DNA from: JBOHHM01 sp050725495
GTDB lineage: Bacteria > Pseudomonadota > Gammaproteobacteria > Burkholderiales > Burkholderiaceae_C
Length of the DNA stretch: 13,052 bases
NCBI GenBank assembly: GCA_050725495.1
Contig: JBOHHM010000160.1
Coordinates: 1-13,052, forward strand
Direction: 5' to 3'
Part shown: in pieces, positions 1 to 5,861 of the stretch
How the letters are laid out: each line of letters opens with the position of its first letter
Position numbering within the stretch: position 1 is the first letter of the stretch
The notes under the pieces: generated by a model
Databases searched by the model: none
Told to the model about the DNA's origin: nothing
Seen by the model: only the letters and a program-made list of their open reading frames with translations
Made by a program: the position numbers and the translations under genes

Positions 1-244
1 CGGTCTTCTGCTCAAACTCGGCTACAGCCTTGACCACGGCCTGGTAGTCGGTGATGTCGGCCGTCACGGCCACGCCCTTGCCACCGGCGGCCTCGATGGC
101 AGCCACGGTGTCGGTAGCGCCTTCGGCGCGGATGTCGAACACGCCGACGGTCACGCCCTCGGAAGCCAGCCGCAGAGCGATGGCACGGCCGATGCCGCTG
201 CCCGCGCCGGTCACGATGGCGGTCTTACCCTTGAGTCCTCGCAT
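1..244 (-). CDS. Short-chain dehydrogenase/reductase, N-terminal part (BadH/FabG-like), cut by window edge
   Basis: The first 81 codons of an NAD(P)-dependent short-chain dehydrogenase are visible; the rest lies beyond the left edge. The protein begins MRGLKGKTAIVTGAGSGIGR, which carries the Rossmann nucleotide-binding motif TGxxxGIG near residues 13-19. An acidic residue follows strand beta-2 (VGVFDIR), which suggests NAD+ preference, and TADITD matches the usual Asp after beta-3. The NNAG and Ser-Tyr-Lys motifs are out of view. The ATG is supported by AAGGAGA upstream (reverse complement of 251-257). It is the third gene of a leftward operon, 52 nt after the thiolase. The MRGL opening recalls BadH (2-hydroxycyclohexanecarboxyl-CoA dehydrogenase) from memory, and FabG-like or other hydroxyacyl-CoA dehydrogenases look similar here. 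The family is secure; the substrate is inferred only from neighbours. Confidence 0.9.
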   Translation of the reverse strand, partial: MRGLKGKTAIVTGAGSGIGRAIALRLASEGVTVGVFDIRAEGATDTVAAIEAAGGKGVAVTADITDYQAVVKAVAEFEQKT

Positions 245-296
245 GAACAATCTCCTTGGAAAAATGCGATGTCAGAAACTACGGCGCTACAGGGCT

Positions 297-1502
297 TCAG
301 GCCCCGTGACGCCCCACGATTGAAACGGAGCAGACGTTCTGGTGCGGGTGGCCGCCCAGGTTCTGCGCCAGGCCCAGGTCGATCTTCTGGAGCTGGCGTT
401 CGCCGGCGCGGCCCAGCAGCTGCTGGTAGATCTCGTAGACCATACGCAGGCCGGAGGCGCCGATCGGGTGGCCAAAGCACTTCAGGCCGCCATCCGGCTG
501 CACCGGAAGGGCGCCATTGCGGTCGAACACCCCGTCCAGGATGTCGTTAACCATGCGCCCGGGCTGGCTGAAGCCGAGGTCCTCCATCAGAACAGCCTCC
601 GTGATCGAGAAGCAGTCGTGGACCTCGGCCATGTGGATCTGGCTGCGCGGGTCGATCACGCCAGCGCTGGCGTAGGCGGCCGCAGCGGCGCGGCGCGCGG
701 TGGCGATGCTGGCGCCGTCCCAGCGGGTAAAGGAGGCTTCCTCACCGTTGCTCACGGACAGGTCAAGCGCCTTGATCGTGACGACTTCCTCGTTCGGGCG
801 CAGGGTCTTGGCGATCTCGGGCGTGGTCAGGATCGCGCAGGCCGCGCCGTCGCTGACGCCGCAGCAGTCGTACAGGCCCAGCGGCGCGGCGATGGTCGCG
901 GCCTTGAGCACGTCCGCTTCGGTGATGCGGTTGCGCAGGTGGGCTTTGGGATTCAGCGCGCCGTTGTCATGGCTCTTGACCGAGACATGGGCCATGGCGC
1001 GCTTGAGGTCGGCCATGTCGATGCCGTGCTTGGCCGCGTAGCCGGACGCGAGTTGGGCGAAGGCGCCCGGCGCGGTGCTGTTGGGTAGCCAGAGGTCATT
1101 GTTGACGCCCCGGGTACGCACCGGCAGGCCACCGTAGCCGGTGTCCTTGAGCTTCTCGGCGCCCAGGGCCAGCACGAAGTCGTAGGCGCCGGAGGCGATT
1201 GCATAGGCCGCGCCGCGTAGGGCCTCACTGCCCGTGGCACATGCGTTTTCGACGCGGGTAGCGGCGATGCCGGGCAGGCGCAGGGCTTGTGCCAGAGGCA
1301 CGGCCGTCTTGCCGACGTTGTTTTCTTCCAGGCAGACGCCCAGCCAGGCGGCGCCGATCTGGGACTTCTGTATGCCCGCCTCGGCGATGGCCTCATTGAA
1401 GGCTTCCAGCATCAGGTCATCGGGACTGCAGTCCCAGCGCTCGCCGAAACGCGAGCAACCCATGCTCAGGATGGCGACCTTGTCGCGAATTCCAGTGGCC
1501 AA
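297..1502 (-). CDS. SCP2/SCPx-type thiolase (acetyl-CoA acyltransferase family), TTG start
   Basis: A 401-residue thiolase of the non-classical SCPx group, expected to cleave a 3-oxoacyl-CoA with CoA or to do a related retro-Claisen or retro-aldol reaction. The nucleophile is Cys88 in VENACATGSEAL. The second motif is HDCF at 295-298, and the catalytic His345 lies in GHPIGASG (344-351). The C-terminal region reads QNLGGHPHQNVCSVSIVG, not the CxGGG of classical thiolases; Cys391 may or may not serve as the acid/base Cys. The start is TTG at 1502, chosen because AGGAG sits 6 nt upstream and the residues from there begin the family's usual N-terminal strand. It starts 13 nt after the stop of the synthase/DUF35 fusion, so the two are probably co-translated. 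Thiolases of this type often work with a separate DUF35 zinc-ribbon protein, as in BbsA/BbsB of toluene degradation and Ltp2/ChsH2 of steroid degradation. Here the DUF35 part is in the neighbouring gene. Confidence 0.92.
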   Translation of the reverse strand: MATGIRDKVAILSMGCSRFGERWDCSPDDLMLEAFNEAIAEAGIQKSQIGAAWLGVCLEENNVGKTAVPLAQALRLPGIAATRVENACATGSEALRGAAYAIASGAYDFVLALGAEKLKDTGYGGLPVRTRGVNNDLWLPNSTAPGAFAQLASGYAAKHGIDMADLKRAMAHVSVKSHDNGALNPKAHLRNRITEADVLKAATIAAPLGLYDCCGVSDGAACAILTTPEIAKTLRPNEEVVTIKALDLSVSNGEEASFTRWDGASIATARRAAAAAYASAGVIDPRSQIHMAEVHDCFSITEAVLMEDLGFSQPGRMVNDILDGVFDRNGALPVQPDGGLKCFGHPIGASGLRMVYEIYQQLLGRAGERQLQKIDLGLAQNLGGHPHQNVCSVSIVGRHGA

Positions 1503-1508
1503 TTGAAT

Positions 1509-1513
1509 CTCCT
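1509..1513 (-). promoter_or_regulatory. Shine-Dalgarno (AGGAG) fixing the TTG start of the thiolase
   Basis: The minus strand reads AGGAG six nt before TTG at 1502-1500. No ATG or GTG lies nearby in frame, and the stop codon of the upstream gene (TAA, 1518-1516) is just outside it. This places initiation at a UUG codon. Confidence 0.75.
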
Positions 1514-1515
1514 GG

Positions 1516-2958
1516 TTATGCTGCGGTGCGGACGGGGGTGGCCTTCCAGAAGTACCGCCGGAAGCCTCGTTTCATGTCGTATTCCTTGATGCGAAACACC
1601 ATGCGAACCGGCAATCCTGGCCGCAATTCATCCTGGTCGGTGTCGGTGAATTCCATCAGGACGCGCCCGCCAGCGTCGAAGTCGATGTGGCCGAACTGGA
1701 AGGGTGGGTGCGGCGTGTAGGCGAGGAAGTCGCTGGTGTGTGACAGCACATGGGCCGGTGCGTCAGCCAAGCTGATGGGTTCCTGACTGTCCTGGGCGTT
1801 GCATTCGGGATTTACGCACATGCGGGTGCTGGGGAACTGAATGGTGCCGCAGTGCCTGCACTTGCCGCCTTCGAAATGGGCCACGCGGCGGTGGTCGCGC
1901 CAGGCGGCCGTCAACGCTGTCTTGTTGTCCATCTCCGCACGCATGCCCCATTCCAGGTCCAACTGGCCGGTGAACGAGAGGTACTTCAGATAGCTGGTTT
2001 CGGGTTTTCCGGCTTCCGGTTCCTGGCCGGGGCAGGCCACCCCGGTGCGGCGCAGCAGCAGCACATCACAGCCATTGCCAAACGACGTTACCAAGATCAG
2101 GGCGCCGGGCTTGGCCTGGCGCAGCACCGTGTCGAGCATCGCCAGCGGCTGGCCGCAGCCGATGTCGCCGACGGTGTCGCCGTGGGTATGCGCCACCGCC
2201 GCAGGGTCGATGCCCAGTTTCTTGGCGAGGGCCTCGTTGATCTTTGGCAGGAGGGCCGGCATGACAAAGTGCTCTACATCGGTCGCCTGGACCTCGAAGC
2301 GGGCCAGGCAGGCCTTGATCGCATTGAGCGCGATTTTCATGTAGCCTTCCTCGCGGGTCCAGCGTTCCTCCCAGCCATAGTCGTAGGACTCGCCCGTCTG
2401 ACGGAAGTGGTCGACAAAGTCGGCGTACTCGGCGTGTGAGCCCACCAGCGTGGCGATCACGGGGCCGTAGCCCATCGCTACGGCAGCTGCACCATCACCC
2501 GAGATCATTTCCAGTGCGCTGGCGGGCTTCGCGGTCCTGCGTTCGGCGGCCACGATCAATTGGGCCTGCCCCTGGACTCCTGGTCGCGCCAAGGCTGAGA
2601 TCAGCTCCGTTGTGGCGGCGCGTGCACTCGACACCACGTCGCGCACCACGGTCTCCGACCCAAGGCCGAGAGCGGATGCCACGATGCCGGCATTGATGCG
2701 CTCCGCAAAGGGCAGCGTCGTTGATGTCAGGGTCAGTGCCGTGACAGATTGCCCAGCCAGACCTGGCGCCAATGCCCGGCTTGCTTCCACTGCCATGGTC
2801 ACGGCGTCCTCATCCCAATTGGCGATGGCGCGCTGGCCTTTGGACAATGATCGAAGGCCAGGCGCCATCCAGCGGTGCTGCGCAAAAATTTCGCCCCGTT
2901 CGAGCCTCAGCCGAGGAACGTAGCGGCTGGTGGCCAGCAGACCATAGTCATCTTGCAT
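1516..2958 (-). CDS. KAS III/HMG-CoA synthase-like domain fused to DUF35 zinc-ribbon/OB-fold; probable non-catalytic synthase fold
   Basis: A two-domain protein of about 480 residues. Residues 1-305 follow the thiolase-superfamily fold of 3-oxoacyl-ACP synthase III and archaeal-type HMG-CoA synthase: GLLATSRYVPRLRL at the N-terminus, SGDGAAAVAMG near 153-163, and VTSFGNGCDVLLLR near 290-303. Residues about 345-480 form a DUF35 domain with a zinc ribbon (Cys367, Cys370, Cys381, Cys386) followed by an OB-fold that often binds CoA. By eye, the catalytic Cys is replaced by Ala112 (SSARAAT where KAS III/HMGCS have ACxxGT), the His by Pro234, and the Asn by Asp261 or Asp265. The domain may therefore have no synthase activity. 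In archaea, separate thiolase, HMG-CoA synthase and DUF35 proteins form one complex; here synthase-like and DUF35 parts are fused and the thiolase gene is adjacent. The frame is open to 3012, but homologous sequence starts after the ATG triplet at 2964-2956. AGG six nt before the last ATG favours 2958. Confidence 0.85.
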   Translation of the reverse strand: MQDDYGLLATSRYVPRLRLERGEIFAQHRWMAPGLRSLSKGQRAIANWDEDAVTMAVEASRALAPGLAGQSVTALTLTSTTLPFAERINAGIVASALGLGSETVVRDVVSSARAATTELISALARPGVQGQAQLIVAAERRTAKPASALEMISGDGAAAVAMGYGPVIATLVGSHAEYADFVDHFRQTGESYDYGWEERWTREEGYMKIALNAIKACLARFEVQATDVEHFVMPALLPKINEALAKKLGIDPAAVAHTHGDTVGDIGCGQPLAMLDTVLRQAKPGALILVTSFGNGCDVLLLRRTGVACPGQEPEAGKPETSYLKYLSFTGQLDLEWGMRAEMDNKTALTAAWRDHRRVAHFEGGKCRHCGTIQFPSTRMCVNPECNAQDSQEPISLADAPAHVLSHTSDFLAYTPHPPFQFGHIDFDAGGRVLMEFTDTDQDELRPGLPVRMVFRIKEYDMKRGFRRYFWKATPVRTAA

Positions 2959-3021
2959 CATCATCCTGTGCCCGATTCGTTGATATTTCTTGCGAACTTT
3001 GATGACATGCATGGTACACTA

Positions 3022-3042
3022 GATAACGATAAATCGGTAACC
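3022..3042. promoter_or_regulatory. Candidate operator palindrome in the divergent promoter region
   Basis: An imperfect inverted repeat is centred on the perfect 10-mer CGATAAATCG (3027-3036). The outer arms GATAA and GGTAAC extend the dyad imperfectly. It lies between the leftward synthase/thiolase operon and the rightward BKACE operon. The surrounding stretch is markedly AT-rich, as expected for a divergent promoter. Its position and size fit a dimeric repressor such as the MarR protein encoded at 5331, but no binding evidence exists. I could not pick convincing -35/-10 pairs on either strand. Confidence 0.35.
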
Positions 3043-3123
3043 TTTTACATGGTCTTTCTAGCTAGGGTTTTCCCTGAAAAAAGGTTGAAAGGCCGACCGT
3101 TCGGATCAAATTAAGGAGTCGAC

Positions 3124-3252
3124 ATGAGCGCGAATACGCATCAGTTGTTCTGCATGGACAGCGCGTGTCACGGGGTGGCGCTGCGTGGCCGTCAGTCATT
3201 ACCTTTGAGCACCGGCCGATCAGATCGATGCGTCAAAAGATCCCGGGCTTGA
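3124..3252 (+). CDS. Small ORF of 42 codons with a strong ribosome-binding site; leader or gene remnant
   Basis: The ATG is preceded by AAGGAG (3113-3118) with 5 nt spacing, the strongest Shine-Dalgarno in this region. It encodes 42 residues starting MSANTHQLFCMDSACHGVAL and ends at TGA, 84 nt before the BKACE start. It has three Cys, no hydrophobic segment and no family I recognise. In the +1 frame, a protein-like stretch (DPGLEADLSDEMLVPAVVLH) runs from 3209 with no stop up to the BKACE start. This raises the possibility that the ORF is the start of a longer gene broken by a frameshift. Alternatives are a translated leader upstream of BKACE, or chance. The stretch from 2959 to 3336 otherwise holds only the divergent regulatory DNA. 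Confidence 0.35.
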   Translation: MSANTHQLFCMDSACHGVALRGRQSLPLSTGRSDRCVKRSRA

Positions 3253-3336
3253 GGCGGATCTTTCCGACGAGATGCTCGTGCCGGCGGTGGTGCTCCATCG
3301 AGTGCTCGCCAACCTAAACCCCAACCGAGGCAAACC

Positions 3337-4269
3337 ATGTTCCAGCAAAAGAAAGTCATCATTAGCTGTGCAGTCACTGGCGCAATCCATACGCCGTCGA
3401 TGTCGCCTTACCTTCCCATCACGCCGGAGGAGATCGCGGAATCGTCCATTGCTGCATGCGAAGCCGGGGCGGCCATCATCCACCTCCATGCCCGCGATCC
3501 GAAAACGGGCAAGCCAGACCAGCGTCCGGAAGCCTTCGTCCCTTTTCTGGAGACCATCAAGGCGAACAGCGACGCCGTCGTGAACCTTACCACCGGTGGC
3601 TCTCCGTACATGACGGTACAGGAGCGCATGATGCCGGCCAAGGTCCTCAAGCCCGAAGTGGCCTCGATGAACATGGGCACGATGAACTTCGGGCTTTTTC
3701 CGATGCTCAAGCGGTACAAGGAGTTCAAGCACGACTGGGAGCGGCCGTACCTGGAGGGCAGCAAGGACCTGATCTTCCGCAACACCTATCGCGATCTGGA
3801 AACGGTGTTGACGGAACTGTCGGTCAATGACACGCGCTACGAGTTCGAGTGCTATGACACGTCCCACCTCTACAACCTGGCCCATTTTGTCGAGCGGGGG
3901 CTGGTCAAGGCGCCGCTTTTCATCCAGACCGTGTTCGGCATCCTTGGCGGCATCGGCACCCACCCTGATGACGTGATGCACATGAAGCGCACTGCCGATC
4001 GCCTTTTCGGTGACGCCTACCGCTGGTCGGTGCTCGGTGCAGGCGCCGCACAGATGAAGATCGCGGCGATGGCTGCCTCAATGGGCGGCAATGTTCGCGT
4101 CGGCCTGGAGGATAGCCTCTGGATCGGCAAGGGCAATCTGGCCAAGACCAATGCCGAGCAGGTGACTCGTGTACGCGAAATCCTCGAAGGCCTCGGACTC
4201 GAGATTGCCACGCCGGCTGAGGCGCGCGAGATTCTGCAACTCAAGGGTAAGGACAAGGTCGCTTTCTGA
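3337..4269 (+). CDS. Beta-keto acid cleavage enzyme (BKACE, DUF849; Kce-like)
   Basis: A 310-residue TIM-barrel protein of the BKACE family. Members use a divalent metal, usually zinc, to condense a beta-keto acid with acetyl-CoA and release acetoacetate plus a shortened acyl-CoA. The archetype is 3-keto-5-aminohexanoate cleavage enzyme (Kce) of lysine fermentation. Visible family marks are the metal-binding HLHARDP (His49 and His51), the TTGGSPYMT loop that binds the keto acid, MNMGTMNFG, and Glu258 in VRVGLEDS, which matches the third zinc ligand. Length is normal. The ATG is supported by GAGG at 3327-3330. Substrates across the family vary widely (amino-, hydroxy- and dicarboxylic keto acids, carnitine-derived dehydrocarnitine), and I cannot read the specificity here. 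It leads the rightward catabolic operon with the dehydrogenase, MarR and ligase genes. An acyl-CoA-linked beta-keto acid intermediate is thus likely, but its identity is unknown. Confidence 0.92.
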   Translation: MFQQKKVIISCAVTGAIHTPSMSPYLPITPEEIAESSIAACEAGAAIIHLHARDPKTGKPDQRPEAFVPFLETIKANSDAVVNLTTGGSPYMTVQERMMPAKVLKPEVASMNMGTMNFGLFPMLKRYKEFKHDWERPYLEGSKDLIFRNTYRDLETVLTELSVNDTRYEFECYDTSHLYNLAHFVERGLVKAPLFIQTVFGILGGIGTHPDDVMHMKRTADRLFGDAYRWSVLGAGAAQMKIAAMAASMGGNVRVGLEDSLWIGKGNLAKTNAEQVTRVREILEGLGLEIATPAEAREILQLKGKDKVAF

Positions 4270-4296
4270 GCTTCCCATTAAACGGGCTCGCGTACA

Positions 4297-4312
4297 GGAG
4301 GCCTGGGCCTCC
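4297..4312 (+). repeat. Short GC-rich hairpin between BKACE and dehydrogenase
   Basis: GGAGGCCTGGGCCTCC can form a six-base-pair stem (GGAGGC/GCCTCC) with a CTGG tetraloop. No T tract follows, so it is not a classical terminator. It lies in a 98-nt spacer and might act as an mRNA stability or processing element, or have no role. Confidence 0.3.
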
Positions 4313-4367
4313 CGAAGATGTCTGGTGACCATGCGCTGGCCCCCTCCGACAGATAGAAGGAAACGAT

Positions 4368-5282
4368 ATGAAGAAACTGCTTGCAGGAAAAGTGGCGCTG
4401 GTAACCGGTGGTGGTCGAGGCGTTGGTCGAGGCGTTGCGCTGGCGTTGGCCGAAGCAGGTGCCAAGGTGGTTGTCAATGACCTGGGCGCATCGCTGACCG
4501 GCCAGCTGGACGGTCAGCAACCTGCGGCCGAGGTTGTCGCCGCGATCAAGGCCATGGGCGGAGACGCCATCGTCGATAGCGGTTCTGTTGCCGATTGGAA
4601 TGCGGCGCAGAAGATGGTTCAGTCCGCAGTGGACGCCTTTGGTCGGATCGACATTGTTGTCAACAACGCAGGTATTCTGCGCGACGTCATGTTCCACCGG
4701 ATGTCCGAGCAGGAGTTCGACGACGTCATCGCTGTGCATCTGAAGGGCTCCTTCAATGTGAGCCGCGCCGCAGCCCCCTTCTTCAAGGAGCAGGGGTCTG
4801 GTTCGTTTGTGCACATGACCTCGACTTCCGGCCTGATCGGCAACTTCGGCCAGGCCAACTACAGCGCGGCCAAGTTGGGGATCGCGGCCCTGTCCAAATC
4901 GATTGCCCTGGATATGCAGAAATTTGGCGTTCGTTCCAATGCGGTGGCGCCATTTGCCTGGACGCGCATGATCGATTCGATTCCCGCTGAAACACCAGAG
5001 CAAAAGAAGCGTGTAGAGGGCTTGAAGAAGCTGGTTCCAGAGAAAGTCGCGCCTTTCGTCGTGGCCCTGTGCGCCGACGAGGCGAAAGACGTGACCGGCC
5101 AAGTCTTCGGCGTGCGCAACAATGAAATCTATCTGTTCAGTCAGCCGCGCCCCATCCGCAGCGCTCACCGCAGCGAGGGTTGGACCCCGGAAAGCGTGAT
5201 CGAGGGTGCATTCCCGATGCTCAGCGCCGACTTCTTCCCGCTGGATCGGTCGGGCGACATCTTCACCTGGGACCCGGTGTGA
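4368..5282 (+). CDS. MFE-2-like (R)-3-hydroxyacyl-CoA dehydrogenase (SDR family)
   Basis: A 304-residue short-chain dehydrogenase that probably oxidises an (R)-3-hydroxyacyl-CoA to the 3-oxoacyl-CoA with NAD+. TGGGRGVG (13-20) binds the dinucleotide and NNAG lies at 99-102. The catalytic set is Ser152, Tyr165 and Lys169 within GNFGQANYSAAKLG. That string is characteristic of the dehydrogenase unit of peroxisomal multifunctional enzyme type 2 (HSD17B4), as is the VNDLGASLTG insertion after beta-2. At 304 residues it is longer than a FabG (about 245) because it keeps the C-terminal extension of the MFE-2 type, but it lacks fused hydratase or SCP2 domains. GAAGGA sits 6 nt before the ATG. It would feed a 3-oxoacyl-CoA to the divergently encoded thiolase, or a keto acid to BKACE after hydrolysis. 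Ring-hydroxy dehydrogenases (steroid, alicyclic) of this subfamily are an alternative. Confidence 0.88.
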   Translation: MKKLLAGKVALVTGGGRGVGRGVALALAEAGAKVVVNDLGASLTGQLDGQQPAAEVVAAIKAMGGDAIVDSGSVADWNAAQKMVQSAVDAFGRIDIVVNNAGILRDVMFHRMSEQEFDDVIAVHLKGSFNVSRAAAPFFKEQGSGSFVHMTSTSGLIGNFGQANYSAAKLGIAALSKSIALDMQKFGVRSNAVAPFAWTRMIDSIPAETPEQKKRVEGLKKLVPEKVAPFVVALCADEAKDVTGQVFGVRNNEIYLFSQPRPIRSAHRSEGWTPESVIEGAFPMLSADFFPLDRSGDIFTWDPV

Positions 5283-5299
5283 ATAGAATGTACGCATCG

Positions 5300-5308
5300 T
5301 TACTGTAA
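5300..5308. promoter_or_regulatory. Small palindrome upstream of the MarR gene, candidate autoregulatory site
   Basis: TTACTGTAA is a perfect nine-base palindrome (odd centre) 22 nt before the MarR start codon, inside the 48-nt gap after the dehydrogenase gene. The core TACTGTA recurs at 7662-7668 upstream of the transporter operon. It is short enough to arise by chance. Confidence 0.25.
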
Positions 5309-5330
5309 AGCTGGATCGGCACAAAAGACT

Positions 5331-5795
5331 ATGCCTACCCAAGTTCTGACCATCGATTGGGAGCTGCAACTCGGCTTCCTCATCCACGACGTCTCACGCC
5401 TGCGTCGCAGCGCTTTCGATCGCTGCCTCAAACACCTGAACGTGACACGTTCGCAGTGGTGGGTCTTGGCCTACTTATCGCGTCAGGACGGCATGACGCA
5501 ATCGCAGTTGGCCGAAGAGCTGGACCTGGGCAAGGTCGCGATAGGGGGGTTGATCGACCGGCTGGAGAAATCCGGACTGTTACGTCGCGAACCCGATGCC
5601 ACCGATCGCCGTGTGAACCGGGTTTTCCTCGAGCCGCAGAGCAGGCAGCTGATCAGCAAGATGCGCAAGGTCAGTCACCAGATGAACGAGGTGATTCTCC
5701 GGGGAATTCCCGATGCGGAGCTTACAGCGTCGACGCACACCCTGGACGGCATGAAGCGCAACCTTCTCGAGTATCTCGACACCACCGAGCCTTGA
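5331..5795 (+). CDS. MarR-family transcriptional regulator
   Basis: A 154-residue winged helix-turn-helix protein of normal MarR length. Order of elements: an N-terminal dimerisation helix (FLIHDVSRLRRSAFDR), helix-turn-helix MTQSQLAEELDLGKVAIGGL around residues 55-75, the wing with the family signature DATDRR near 89-94, and a C-terminal dimerisation helix. MarR proteins usually repress nearby catabolic genes and let go on binding an aromatic or other carboxylate, or its CoA ester. BadR, which controls cyclohexanecarboxylate degradation in Rhodopseudomonas, is of this family. The gene sits inside the operon between a dehydrogenase and an AliA-type ligase, which suggests it controls this pathway and itself. 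No good Shine-Dalgarno precedes the ATG. The ligand is not readable from the sequence. Confidence 0.92.
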   Translation: MPTQVLTIDWELQLGFLIHDVSRLRRSAFDRCLKHLNVTRSQWWVLAYLSRQDGMTQSQLAEELDLGKVAIGGLIDRLEKSGLLRREPDATDRRVNRVFLEPQSRQLISKMRKVSHQMNEVILRGIPDAELTASTHTLDGMKRNLLEYLDTTEP

Positions 5796-5800
5796 ATCAA

Positions 5801-5819
5801 GGGGTGTGCTCGGCACCCC
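5801..5819 (+). repeat. Hairpin between marR and the ligase gene
   Basis: GGGGTGTGCTCGGCACCCC forms a six-base-pair GC-rich stem (GGGGTG/CACCCC) with a seven-base loop, starting five nt after the marR stop. It lacks a T tract, so at most it is a weak or partial terminator, or an mRNA stability element separating marR from the ligase. Confidence 0.35.
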
Positions 5820-5861
5820 AATGTGCCGTCAACCGTCGGCCAAATTTAGAGCGGAGTCAAT

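Noticed and set aside
2959..3012. N-terminal extension of the synthase/DUF35 fusion to ATG 3012
   Set aside because: The added residues are basic and unlike the family start, lie in the presumed promoter region, and lack a Shine-Dalgarno; the ATG cluster at 2964-2956 fits better.
2990..3030. Possible sigma-70 promoter (TTGATG with GATAAC or TAGATA)
   Set aside because: Spacing and hexamer matches are poor for every pairing tried, so no promoter is annotated.
3058..3065. Perfect palindrome CTAGCTAG in the divergent region
   Set aside because: Eight bases is too short to call a site, and nothing around it extends the symmetry.
3220..3981. 253-codon minus-strand frame opposite BKACE
   Set aside because: The BKACE reading frame has complete family motifs, and the antisense product looks compositional only.
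4278..5387. 369-codon minus-strand frame opposite the MFE-2-like dehydrogenase
   Set aside because: The plus strand has intact SDR motifs and a good Shine-Dalgarno; the minus translation shows no recognisable domain.
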